Source of the DNA: Nitrososphaerota archaeon
Lineage (GTDB): Archaea > Thermoproteota > Nitrososphaeria > Nitrososphaerales > Gagatemarchaeaceae
Assembly: GCA_005877225.1 (NCBI GenBank)
Contig: VBPK01000148.1
Location: 1-11,374, forward strand
DNA: 11,374 nt
Direction: 5' to 3'
A program made the position numbers and the translations under genes. Of this stretch, positions 1 through 7,407 are shown piece by piece (position 1 is the first letter of the stretch; the number at the start of each line of letters is the position of its first letter). A model generated the notes under the pieces. That model ran no database searches. It worked only from the letters and a program-made list of their open reading frames with translations, and was not told the origin of the DNA.

Positions 1-354
1 AAAGCGGAGCAAATGAACGTGAAGGTTTCTATCGCAACAGTGAATGAACGGGGAGACGTTATTCTCCTCGAAAGGATGGATGGAGCGGGCTACCTGTCGC
101 CCAAGATTGCGTTAGGCAAAGCCGCCGCGATAGCGTTCTTAAAGAGGCCATGGCAGGATCTCGAACAGAGGGTGCGAGATAATCCGGTCTTTTATTCGGG
201 CATCTCCGTCGCGACTCACGGTGGCGTTCTGTTCGGAAGAGGGGGAGTCTTGGTAGTGAAAGAAAATCAAGTAGTGGGGGGCGTAGGTGTCAGTGGGGCA
301 AAATCTGATGAGGACGAAGCAATAGCCTCCGAAGCAGTCAAGGCAATCGGCTGA
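1..354 (+). CDS. GlcG/HbpS-type heme-binding-like protein, 5' end cut off
   Basis: This is the 3' part of a small gene of the GlcG/HbpS (Haem_degrading, DUF336) family. The reading frame is open to the left edge (K-A-E-Q before the first ATG at 13), and family members normally carry an N-terminal helix before the strand seen here as VKVSIATVNERGDVI, so the true start lies outside the window. Visible family hallmarks are the first strand with ERMDGA (sites for MDGA in relatives), the glycine-rich GGVLFGRGGVLVV segment and the C-terminal GGVGVSGAKSDEDEAIA, which matches the usual GVSG-x-DE-x-A ending. Relatives bind heme or occur beside glycolate and other catabolic genes (glcG), but their biochemical role is often unknown. 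Here it may accompany the catabolic cluster to its right, although a 212-base gap separates them. Confidence 0.8.
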   Translation, partial: KAEQMNVKVSIATVNERGDVILLERMDGAGYLSPKIALGKAAAIAFLKRPWQDLEQRVRDNPVFYSGISVATHGGVLFGRGGVLVVKENQVVGGVGVSGAKSDEDEAIASEAVKAIG

Positions 355-566
355 TATGCGTCACACCTTCAAATGGCCAAGATGATAATCGCAACTCGTC
401 TTGAGATTTACCCTAGCACGAGCCTCCCGAACAGCGTGTTCGCCCCTCGAACATTCCTCTCCTGAAGGGGGGCTTATGCCAAAAGTAACTTTCGAACGTT
501 CATATCAAGACTCACTATCTGCCTGATTCCAACAGATGGATGTCAGCAACAACATGGTTCAAATAA
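355..566. other. Intergenic region, no gene recognised
   Basis: These 212 bases contain no convincing coding region. An 8-base perfect palindrome GAACGTTC lies at 494-501 and a loose C-rich/G-rich pair (CCCCT near 452, AGGGG near 464) could form a weak hairpin; neither is long enough to call. The likely promoter of the next gene is at the right end. Confidence 0.3.
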
Positions 567-567
567 A
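558..567 (+). promoter_or_regulatory. Possible TATA box for the oxidoreductase gene
   Basis: The A/T-rich TCAAATAAA tract is a weak match to the archaeal TATA box. It overlaps the ATG at 567, so it could not serve that start. It lies about 31 bases upstream of an in-frame TTG at 594, the spacing seen for the better TATA boxes in this window. Confidence 0.3.
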
Positions 568-1541
568 TGGATTCTGGTTCCCCACGGCGCGGATTGTTTA
601 GAGAGAAGTTTGGTATACTCGTTCCAACAGCAGCAGGTTCCATCTTTATCCCGTCGTACAGAAATGCTGACTTCAAAAAGACGGCCCACATCACGCAGTC
701 GGCGGAAGGCCTCGGATACCACTCAGCTTGGATCTCCGACCACCTCATGCCATATTCCATCTTCGACCCTTGGACAGCGATCAGCGGCTTGGCAGTCCTC
801 ACATCCCATATTACCCTTGTGACATTGGTTTCATGTAATCTATTCAGGCATCCGTCAATCGTGGCAAAGATGAGCACCACGATAGACCACATGTCTGGGG
901 GTCGTTTTGTCTTGGGGCTTGGAGCAGGATGGCTTGAGGCGGAGTTCAGAGGGTATGGAATACCCTTTCCGAAGTATTCCGAGCGTCTAGGCAGACTAAG
1001 CGAAGCCAGCAAGCTCATTCGAAGGATGTGGCTGGACGAGAAAGCAACTTTCGAGGGCACCTACTATCAGGTCAAGGAGGCAGTCTGCAATCCGAAGGCC
1101 ATCCAAAAACCCACGCTGCCTCTCTGGATTGGAGGGAGGGGTGAGAAACTACTGAGAATAGTTGCAGCCGAAGCCGATGGATACAATCTAAACGAAGGAA
1201 CAATCGACGAGTTCAAGGTTCGACTACCAAAGTTAAGACAACTTTGCAAAGAGATGAAGCGTGAATACGATTCAATCGAAAAATCCTGGCTTGGCACCGT
1301 ATTGATTGGCGAGAACTCAGACCAGGTCAGAAGCAAATTGAAGAAATACCAACCAACGGCCATCAGCGCGGAAAGATATCTCGGACCCGCGGTTATGGGC
1401 ACTCCAAACGAGTGCCTTCGGAAGATTGAGCAATACAAAGAACTAGGAGTGACTCACTTCATAGGGTGGTTCCCAGAGATAGCGGAAGACGAGTCGGGAT
1501 TGAAGTTGTTCGCCCGCGAAGTGATGCCCAGCTTCAACTGA
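567..1541 (+). CDS. Luciferase-like class oxidoreductase, probably F420-dependent
   Basis: The 324-residue product is a TIM-barrel enzyme of the bacterial luciferase-like monooxygenase superfamily, most like the F420-dependent branch that moves hydride between F420 and an alcohol, aldehyde or related substrate in the cytoplasm. Visible landmarks are the first strand KFGILVP (residues 14-20), AWISDHL (54-60) in the cofactor pocket, RHPSIVAKMSTTIDHMSGGR (94-113), VLGLGAGW (115-122), ERLGRLSEASKLIRRMW (139-155), LPLWIGGRG (184-192) and GTPNECLRKIEQY near the C-terminus (278-290). The length is normal. A TAA lies directly before the ATG at 567, so that is the most upstream start. Homology begins only at residue 14, and an in-frame TTG at 594 would give a family-like N-terminus. 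The gene converges on the transporter block with a 25-base gap. F420 rather than FMN is inferred from family resemblance. Confidence 0.85.
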   Translation: MDSGSPRRGLFREKFGILVPTAAGSIFIPSYRNADFKKTAHITQSAEGLGYHSAWISDHLMPYSIFDPWTAISGLAVLTSHITLVTLVSCNLFRHPSIVAKMSTTIDHMSGGRFVLGLGAGWLEAEFRGYGIPFPKYSERLGRLSEASKLIRRMWLDEKATFEGTYYQVKEAVCNPKAIQKPTLPLWIGGRGEKLLRIVAAEADGYNLNEGTIDEFKVRLPKLRQLCKEMKREYDSIEKSWLGTVLIGENSDQVRSKLKKYQPTAISAERYLGPAVMGTPNECLRKIEQYKELGVTHFIGWFPEIAEDESGLKLFAREVMPSFN

Positions 1542-1566
1542 CCATTTCGTTGTTCGCAGACAGACT

Positions 1567-2568
1567 CTAGGTGCCCGTTAATTTTGGAAAGAAAACCTCT
1601 TCGGACCTGTGGCAAGCCACGTAGTGACCGGGAAGAATTTCTCTGAGCACAGGCTCTTCCACCCGGCACCGCTCATAGGCGTGCGGACACCTGGGATGAA
1701 GCCTACACGCGGCAGGTGGGTCAGCAGCGCTTCCGATTTCGCCTGTTAGTTCCACCGTGACTCGTGCGTCTGGGTCCAGCCGTGGAGTCGCGGAAAGCAG
1801 CGCGTGAGTGTACGGATGAAGCGGGTTCGTCACGAGTTCATCGGCCATTGCAAATTCAACTACCTCCCCCATGTACATGACGCAGATGCGATCGCAGACA
1901 TGCCTAGCCGTCGCTATGTCATGAGTAATGAGAATCACCGAAGTCGCGCCTTGGGCACGCAAGTCAAGAAGCATGTTCAAGATGGACGCCCGGATGGACG
2001 AGTCAAGCATCGAGACGGGTTCATCCGCAATCAGCAGCTTGGGCTCAAGCGCGAAAGCACGGGCCAATGCAATTCGCTGTCTCTGTCCCCCGCTCAGCTT
2101 GCTCGGATACAAATTGAGGGCTTCCATCGGGACTCCGACCTTCTTCATCGTTTGATGGACCATCTCTCTTCTCTCATCCTTCGTCCTCCCGACACTGTGA
2201 GTTAGCAGAGGTTCCTCGAGGCTCTCAAAAATCGTGAATTTCGGGTCAAGAGAGTCGTAGGGGTTCTGAAAGACCAACTGAACGTGACGCCGGAAGTTCT
2301 TGAGATCATCGGGGGACAGGCCGTAGATGTCCTTCCCTTCGAATTGCACGCTTCCAGAATCTGGTCGCTCCAGCAAAGTGATCAGGCGAGCCGTGGTGGT
2401 CTTCCCCGACCCGCTTTCACCGACCAGCCCGAGTATCTCACCTCTGCGGACCCAGAACGAAACGTTATCGACGGCGTGCACCGACCCTGCTTCTTTCTTG
2501 CCACGAAGTCTATCCAAGAATGATCTCTCGAGAGGAAAGTGCTTCTTCAAGCCAGTGACCTCTAGCAA
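1567..2568 (-). CDS. Oligopeptide/dipeptide-type ABC transporter ATPase (OppF/DppF-like)
   Basis: This is the second of two ATPases that power the importer encoded here, acting on the inner face of the membrane. In 333 residues it shows Walker A GESGSGKT (50-57), Q-loop Q101, signature LSGGQ (158-162), Walker B LLIADEP with catalytic E183, D-loop MLD (187-189) and switch H216. The C-terminal oligo_HPY extension follows, starting near NPLHPYTHALL (248-258), with four cysteines C288, C294, C301 and C319. In OppD/DppD-type ATPases a similar cysteine set has been reported to hold an iron-sulfur cluster. The long N-terminal loop with ERSFLDRLRGKKEAGSVHAV is typical of the F-type subunit. The start is TTG at 2566-2568: an in-frame TAA lies two codons upstream, and the nearby ATG at 2577-2579 is in another frame that stops at once. 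It is the last gene of the transporter run, 11 bases after the D subunit. Confidence 0.95.
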   Translation of the reverse strand: MLEVTGLKKHFPLERSFLDRLRGKKEAGSVHAVDNVSFWVRRGEILGLVGESGSGKTTTARLITLLERPDSGSVQFEGKDIYGLSPDDLKNFRRHVQLVFQNPYDSLDPKFTIFESLEEPLLTHSVGRTKDERREMVHQTMKKVGVPMEALNLYPSKLSGGQRQRIALARAFALEPKLLIADEPVSMLDSSIRASILNMLLDLRAQGATSVILITHDIATARHVCDRICVMYMGEVVEFAMADELVTNPLHPYTHALLSATPRLDPDARVTVELTGEIGSAADPPAACRLHPRCPHAYERCRVEEPVLREILPGHYVACHRSEEVFFPKLTGT

Positions 2569-2579
2569 TACTTACTCAT

Positions 2580-3566
2580 TCATCGTGTATTATCTCCACT
2601 GGTCTCCTCCCTCCAAAAACAGGATACGAAGTGGCCCCTCTCAAATTCCACGAGTCTTGGTTCTTCTCGGCGACAGACTTCCATCGCGTGTTCACAACGT
2701 GGATTGAATCGGCAACCAGTTATGGGATTCAAGAATGACGGAGGCTCACCCGGTATGCCCACCAGTGTAATCCGCTTCTCCAGTCTTGCGCCTGGGAAAG
2801 CACCTAGCAGCTTCATGGTGTACGGATGAAGAGGATTCCCGAAGATTCGTCTCACGCTTCCCATCTCAACTATCCTTCCTGCGTACATTATCGCACATTC
2901 ATCGGCCAGCTCAGCAACGACTGAAAGGTCGTGGGAGATGAGGATCATTGAGCGACCGAGGTCATCCCGCAACTTTCTCAGGAGCCCAATAATTTGCGCC
3001 TGCACGAGAACGTCCAGACCCGTGGTCGGCTCATCGGCTATCACCAAATCGGGTGATGACGCGAGGGCCATCGCTATCATCGCCCTTTCACGCATTCCTC
3101 CACTCAGCTCATGAGGATAAGAGTAGAGCCTATTCTCACTGATGCCCACAGCCGAGAAGAGTTTCGATGCCCTCTCCCTCGCCGCTGATTTCGAGGCCGT
3201 TTCGTGATGGGTTATTGCTTCGACTATTTGGTCTCCCACCCTTATCACGGGGTTGAACGCACTCATCGAGCCCTGAAAGACCATCGAGATCTTCTTCCAA
3301 CGAATCCTTCTTCTGAAGTCGTCTTCCCGCATCTGTAGCAGGTCTACTCCGTCGAAGACTATCTTCCCGCTTCTGATTCTCGCGTTCGAGGGAAGCAGCT
3401 GTGCGATCGAAAGTCCGAGAGTGGTCTTACCGCATCCGCTCTCACCGGCGATCGCAAAGGTCTTCCCGCGTTCCATCTGGAAATCAACACCATTCACCAC
3501 GGTCACCTCTCTTCCGCCGACGGTGTAGGTCGTTCTCAATCCTTCTACCGTTAATAGCGGAGCCAT
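2580..3566 (-). CDS. Oligopeptide/dipeptide-type ABC transporter ATPase (OppD/DppD-like)
   Basis: This is the first ATPase of the importer, expected to pair with the neighbouring OppF-like subunit. The 328 residues contain Walker A GESGCGKT (41-48), Q-loop Q98 in MVFQGSMSAFNP, the D-type variant signature LSGGMRER (154-161), Walker B LVIADEP with catalytic E179, D-loop GLD (183-185) and switch H212. The oligo_HPY extension begins at NPLHPYTMKLLGAFPG (244-259) and carries C285, C291, C298 and C316 in the CRFNPRC...C...C pattern. Signature GGM in place of GGQ is normal for OppD/DppD. The ATG at 3564-3566 is nine bases after the stop of the upstream permease, and the product begins with the expected LLTVEGLRTTY strand. 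Co-transcription with its neighbours is very likely. Confidence 0.95.
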   Translation of the reverse strand: MAPLLTVEGLRTTYTVGGREVTVVNGVDFQMERGKTFAIAGESGCGKTTLGLSIAQLLPSNARIRSGKIVFDGVDLLQMREDDFRRRIRWKKISMVFQGSMSAFNPVIRVGDQIVEAITHHETASKSAARERASKLFSAVGISENRLYSYPHELSGGMRERAMIAMALASSPDLVIADEPTTGLDVLVQAQIIGLLRKLRDDLGRSMILISHDLSVVAELADECAIMYAGRIVEMGSVRRIFGNPLHPYTMKLLGAFPGARLEKRITLVGIPGEPPSFLNPITGCRFNPRCEHAMEVCRREEPRLVEFERGHFVSCFWREETSGDNTR

Positions 3567-3575
3567 CGTTACGAT

Positions 3576-4463
3576 TCACGTCCCAATTTGGTCGATCACA
3601 GATTCGATTGCGTTTCCAACAAGAAATACTGAGAGAACGAGGAGAGAGAGGCAAATCCCTGGAGGCAGGACCAACCACCATGCACCGGTTGAGAAGGAAG
3701 CGAACTTCAGTGCATAGAAAAGCATCGTCCCCCAACTGCCCCTCGCAGAATTCTCAAGCCCGAGAAAACTCAGGGACGCTTGCGTGATTACTGCGTACGC
3801 GACCCCGATGGTTGCCGTCGCGAACACGAGAGATACGACGTTCGGCAGGATGTGTCGTCGAACGATCGTGAAATTTCTCACCCCAAGGACCCTGGCAGCG
3901 TCGACGAATGCTCGCTCCTTGGTGCTGAGGACCTGTGACCTCACCAGTCTTGCGGTCCAAGCCCACCAGGCAAGAACAATCAGAACTGTAAGGTCAAGCA
4001 GGTAATTTGAATTTACGCTGACCAGAATTATCAACAGCGGAAGCAGGGGAATCGTAAGAACTATATCCGCCGTTCTCATGAGCAGTTCATCGCTCCTCCC
4101 TCCGAAATATCCGGCTAGGAGGCCGATCAGAAGTCCGATGAGTATGCTCGCAGCAGAGGAGAGAAACGTGATAAGTACGGGTGTCTGGGTGCCATACACG
4201 ATCTGACTGAAGACGTCTCTCCCAAGCTGGTCAGTTCCCAGCGACCCGTAGAAACCAGTACGGGAAGAACCTTGGAAGAACGAGGACCACGAAGGCGGAG
4301 CCAGAGCCTGCCCGACAAAATATGATTTGGGGTCCGCGGGGTCGTATTTCGCGAAGGCAGGGGGATAGACCGCGAAAGCGACAAAGATAAGCAGAATTGT
4401 TAGGCCGAGCAGCCCTCCCTTTTGTTTCGAGAATCTTCGGACGAAGAATCGAAGGCTGAGCAC
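3576..4463 (-). CDS. ABC transporter permease (OppC/DppC-like)
   Basis: One of two membrane subunits of the importer. The 295-residue protein starts with a basic cytoplasmic tail and a first membrane segment (about 18-35), then an external loop containing LGTDQLGRDVFS (75-86), the hallmark of C-type permeases. Five more hydrophobic segments lie at about 96-119, 132-150, 155-172, 208-230 and 262-285. The cytoplasmic EAA-type coupling loop is DAARVLGVRNFTIVRRHILP (188-207), which docks on the ATPases. The start is GTG at 4461-4463, supported by a strong Shine-Dalgarno GGAGGT (complement of 4470-4475) six bases upstream. That site runs into the TAA stop of the preceding permease gene, four bases away, which points to translational coupling. 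Confidence 0.95.
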   Translation of the reverse strand: MLSLRFFVRRFSKQKGGLLGLTILLIFVAFAVYPPAFAKYDPADPKSYFVGQALAPPSWSSFFQGSSRTGFYGSLGTDQLGRDVFSQIVYGTQTPVLITFLSSAASILIGLLIGLLAGYFGGRSDELLMRTADIVLTIPLLPLLIILVSVNSNYLLDLTVLIVLAWWAWTARLVRSQVLSTKERAFVDAARVLGVRNFTIVRRHILPNVVSLVFATATIGVAYAVITQASLSFLGLENSARGSWGTMLFYALKFASFSTGAWWLVLPPGICLSLLVLSVFLVGNAIESVIDQIGT

Positions 4464-4467
4464 CTGG

Positions 4468-5442
4468 TTACCTCCTTACCCTAGGGTCAAGACGCGCGTA
4501 AGCAAAATCCGCCAGCAGGTTGGCGATTATTACCCCAAGTGAGATCAGGAAGAAGCTTGCCTGTAGCGCGGGATAATCTAGGTTCAGGACCGCATTGAAG
4601 ATGTACGTTCCAAGCCCATTCCAAGAGAAGACGATCTCGACGAGTATCGCACCTGCCAAGATGTAGCCGAAATTTAGGGCCGTGAAGGTGATTAGCGGGA
4701 GGAGCGAGTTTCTCAGAACATGTCTGAACAACACCTGCGTTTCCGAAAGACCCTTTGCCTTCGCGGTTAGAACGTAATCCTGTTTCAGTTCCTGAAAGAT
4801 CGCCCCTCTGGTTATGATTACCGACGCCCCTATGCCGCTCAAGATGAGCGTCATCAGTGGCAGCGCGAGATGAGCGATGTAGTCCGCTATGGCGGGCAGC
4901 GGATCGGTGGGCGGAAGCGGGCTCGTAGTACCTCCGACGGGAAACCATCCCAGAACGACCGCGAAGATCATGACGAGCACGAGACCTAGCCAGAAGACCG
5001 GGAAGGAGTAAATTACGAGTGAAGCAGAGATTGCGAACCCGCTTCGAATCTTTCCGTAGCTCCTTCCGGAGACGAGGGCAAGGTAGAGGCCTATGGTCCC
5101 GGCGACGATCGATGATAAGCTAACGAGTATGATTGTGTTCCAGATTCTGCCAGAAATCTCATCCATGATGGGCCTGCCGGTGTAGAAGGAGTTCCCCCAC
5201 TGACCGGTCAGATAATTGCCGAGGTAGACGAAGTACTGCTCCCAAAATGGGCGATCAAGACCGAACGAATGCTTCAGTTCGGCGACCTGTGGTGCGGTTA
5301 GCCTCGGACCGCCGATCAAATCTACTGGGTTTCCTGGAATGAGTCTGAATATCACGAAGTTGATCGTGAGGGAAACTATGACGAGGAAGGCTGAGACCGC
5401 GATTCGTCTGGCGAGAAATCTTGATGCTCTCGTGGAGAACAG
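4468..5442 (-). CDS. ABC transporter permease (OppB/DppB-like), probable CTG start
   Basis: The other membrane subunit of the importer. Family marks are FRLIPGNPVD just after the first helix, ELKHSFGLDRPFWEQYFVYL, the coupling loop TAKAKGLSETQVLFRHVLRN and the C-terminal ARLDPRVRR. The only ATG/GTG/TTG available is GTG at 5353-5355, giving 295 residues, but it falls inside the first membrane helix. Upstream of it the frame stays open to a TAG at 5458-5460 and encodes ARRIAVSAFLVIVSLTINF, a basic stretch plus hydrophobic helix exactly as B-type permeases begin. No ATG, GTG or TTG exists in any minus-strand frame between 5356 and 5484. The best candidate is CTG at 5440-5442, preceded by AGAAGGG (complement of 5448-5454), giving 324 residues. 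I therefore place the start there. The gene identity is certain; the start is an inference. Confidence 0.9.
   Translation of the reverse strand: MFSTRASRFLARRIAVSAFLVIVSLTINFVIFRLIPGNPVDLIGGPRLTAPQVAELKHSFGLDRPFWEQYFVYLGNYLTGQWGNSFYTGRPIMDEISGRIWNTIILVSLSSIVAGTIGLYLALVSGRSYGKIRSGFAISASLVIYSFPVFWLGLVLVMIFAVVLGWFPVGGTTSPLPPTDPLPAIADYIAHLALPLMTLILSGIGASVIITRGAIFQELKQDYVLTAKAKGLSETQVLFRHVLRNSLLPLITFTALNFGYILAGAILVEIVFSWNGLGTYIFNAVLNLDYPALQASFFLISLGVIIANLLADFAYARLDPRVRR
4470..4475 (-). promoter_or_regulatory. Shine-Dalgarno site of the C-type permease
   Basis: The minus-strand sequence GGAGGT lies six bases before the GTG start at 4461-4463. Its last T is the first base of the TAA stop of the upstream permease, so ribosomes finishing that gene are well placed to restart. 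It is the clearest ribosome-binding site in the window. Confidence 0.8.
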
Positions 5443-5472
5443 TGTAACCCTTCTTGACTATTGCGCTGACCG

Positions 5473-5480
5473 CTTATATC
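5473..5480 (-). promoter_or_regulatory. Possible TATA box upstream of the B-type permease
   Basis: The minus strand reads GATATAAG here, between the binding-protein stop (5485-5487) and the permease. Its centre is about 34 bases from the CTG at 5442. It could give the four downstream transporter genes a promoter of their own in addition to read-through. Confidence 0.4.
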
Positions 5481-5484
5481 TCTG

Positions 5485-7392
5485 TCAAGTTCGTCGGCGA
5501 CGGACTAGGAAACCGACCGCGACCACCACTATGATTAGCACGACCACGGCCGAGACTAGATAGAGATCTGTCGTCGGTTGAGGAGTTGTTGACGTCACCG
5601 TCGTGGGTTGGACTATTGCTGTTACTGTCACCGTGGCAGGTATGGTGATGCTGATGGCGGTGGTTGTCGTTGTACTCATAGCAGCCACCTGTGGTGCTGG
5701 GTGGAAATAGTTCGTGTTCTTCGCAAAGACCATGGACTGACCGGGAGTGTAGCTGACAAACTTGAATGGTCCGGTGCCCACCGGATTTGAGTTCGCGAAC
5801 TTGGAAGGATCGCTCTGAGCGCCGAAAATGTGCTGAGGCAGAATAGGTGCGAGTCCCAGCCAGTAGGGCCAGAAGATGCTCTTGTGGTTGACGAATACCG
5901 AGACCGTATTGTTGTCCGGGGTGTCAACGGCGGTGATGTACTGGAAGTTCCTAGAGAAGGCCCCGTTTCCGACGTACTTCTGGAAGGCTTGAATCGAGTA
6001 CTTCACATCGTTCGAAGTGAACTTTACGCCATCATGCCAGGTCGCATTATTCGCCAGGTGGAAGGTCCAGACCTGAACAGCATTGTGCTGAGTAGTTGAC
6101 GCGTTCTCCCATCTGAGAGCCAAGTCAGGTGTAAGAGCCAGCGACGAATCCCACCTGTCTAGCCGTATGAGTGAGTCGTACAGCAGGCAAACAATGGCGC
6201 AGGTCTTGTCTTCGAACGAGGGCGAGAGGGGGTTTTGCGTGAAGGGCTCAATCTGCGCCCCCACAACCAGCGTCCCCCCTGGTTGTCCGCTCGCTAGTCT
6301 AACGTTGAGGTAGTTCCACCAGGAGTGCCAGACGTTCTGTCCCGGCTGAGGCACCCAGTTTGTGAACTGATCCGTTCTGTACGCATTAGCAATCTTGAGG
6401 TACCCCATCTGCCAACCCGGAAGTTGCTGCTGTATTATCGCTTGCAACTGGTGGGCCAAGCTAATCGCCTGTGGTACTGAATCAGCAAATTCCATCTGGG
6501 CATCGAGCTTCTGGAATGTCGCGTTGTTGAATCCCGAAATGTCGGCGACAGTCTGGTTTGCATTATACCATATGTCCAGAGGATACTCTGGGCTCGGAGA
6601 AATCCAGTAACCTTCCTCCTCCTGCATGTCGAAGACATGCTTCACGAAACCATTGACGACCAGCGTGCCGGGAGGGAGTGCCTGCCCATCGACGTTAAGA
6701 CTCAAATTGGACCGGGCCCATGTAGCGAGGAGGTTGACCCACTGTGCTTGCTGAGGGTAGGCGGTGGAGTATTCGATCACGATGTGAATCGGCAAGCCAT
6801 TGGGGGTCTGTCTCCATCCATCAGAACCAATCTTGAACCCTGCTTGGTCGAGAAGTTGATTGGCCTTTGTAAAGTTCTGTTGAGGCATCGTGCCGGGGTA
6901 GTACCATTCCCCATAGATCTTGCCGAGCTGACCGTTGTCCAAGTCATTGAAAGGGCCGTAAATTTGTTTCAGCCAGCTCTTATTGCCCATCATGAAATTC
7001 CACGCTTGGCGGAACGCCAGGTTACTGAACGCGTAGTAATTGCCCGGGGTGGACGTGTAATTGGGCCCGTGAAGGTTAAGGTTGAAGTCTGCGTTTTCAA
7101 AGACGGCAACAGCAGAAACCTTGATGTTGCCTGATCCGTTTATCGCAAGCGATTCTTCGTAGGTCAATGGAGCCGTCATCAGCTGAATACTCCCCGTCTT
7201 GAGCGCGAGAATTTCGCTGTCTACGCTGGGCATGAAGTTGAAGACCAGTCTGTCGACCCACGGACCCCTGAAACCTGTGCCAGGATTGGACTTCGCCCAA
7301 ATTATGGGACCCGTGAAAACTGGAAGAACTAGAAGAAACGCGAGAAGGCCCACTACGGCAAACCTGGTCCTATTCAGCACGCGTGGTCTCAC
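5485..7392 (-). CDS. Circularly permuted SBP_bac_5 solute-binding protein, membrane-anchored
   Basis: This is the extracellular substrate-binding subunit of the importer. Residues 1-33 look like a signal peptide (RTRF then a hydrophobic run). Residues 43-366 match the part of DppA/OppA-type proteins that is normally C-terminal: VDRLVFNF (46-53), LKTGSIQLM (64-72), FRQAWNFMM (127-135), KANQLLDQAGF (176-186), YRTDQFTNWVP (338-348). Residues 371-568 match the part that is normally N-terminal: GGTLVVGAQIEPF (372-384), LYDSLIRLD (404-412), TFHLANNATWHDGVKF (443-458), NDVKYS (461-466), NPVGTGPFKF (536-545). A Thr/Pro-rich stalk (573-608), a membrane helix (about 610-629) and RRRR follow. Each half occurs once and together they make a normal-sized domain. 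The start is GTG at 7392; GTG at 7380 fits the TATA spacing better. The ligand is unknown: sugar or peptide. Confidence 0.93.
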   Translation of the reverse strand: MRPRVLNRTRFAVVGLLAFLLVLPVFTGPIIWAKSNPGTGFRGPWVDRLVFNFMPSVDSEILALKTGSIQLMTAPLTYEESLAINGSGNIKVSAVAVFENADFNLNLHGPNYTSTPGNYYAFSNLAFRQAWNFMMGNKSWLKQIYGPFNDLDNGQLGKIYGEWYYPGTMPQQNFTKANQLLDQAGFKIGSDGWRQTPNGLPIHIVIEYSTAYPQQAQWVNLLATWARSNLSLNVDGQALPPGTLVVNGFVKHVFDMQEEEGYWISPSPEYPLDIWYNANQTVADISGFNNATFQKLDAQMEFADSVPQAISLAHQLQAIIQQQLPGWQMGYLKIANAYRTDQFTNWVPQPGQNVWHSWWNYLNVRLASGQPGGTLVVGAQIEPFTQNPLSPSFEDKTCAIVCLLYDSLIRLDRWDSSLALTPDLALRWENASTTQHNAVQVWTFHLANNATWHDGVKFTSNDVKYSIQAFQKYVGNGAFSRNFQYITAVDTPDNNTVSVFVNHKSIFWPYWLGLAPILPQHIFGAQSDPSKFANSNPVGTGPFKFVSYTPGQSMVFAKNTNYFHPAPQVAAMSTTTTTAISITIPATVTVTAIVQPTTVTSTTPQPTTDLYLVSAVVVLIIVVVAVGFLVRRRRT

Positions 7393-7407
7393 CCTTCCTT
7401 CAACAGG

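Noticed and set aside
515..1060. Minus-strand open frame of 181 codons opposite the left oxidoreductase
   Set aside because: It lies antisense to a clearly recognisable enzyme gene, has no family resemblance and no supporting promoter or ribosome-binding site.
2577..2579. ATG as the start of the OppF-like ATPase
   Set aside because: It is in a different frame and reaches a TAG within six codons. The correct frame has a TAA two codons before the TTG at 2568.
4487..4948. Minus-strand open frame of 153 codons in another frame of the B-type permease
   Set aside because: It is rich in Arg, His and Ser with no hydrophobic pattern, while the permease frame carries all the family motifs.
6637..7134. 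Plus-strand open frame of 165 codons inside the binding-protein gene
   Set aside because: It is antisense to strongly conserved binding-protein sequence and its translation shows no recognisable domain.
5485..7392. Binding-protein gene read as two fused fragments of different binding proteins
   Set aside because: The halves are complementary, do not overlap in the family alignment, add up to one normal-sized domain, and share one signal peptide and one anchor. A permutation explains this more simply, although a chimeric assembly cannot be excluded without reads.
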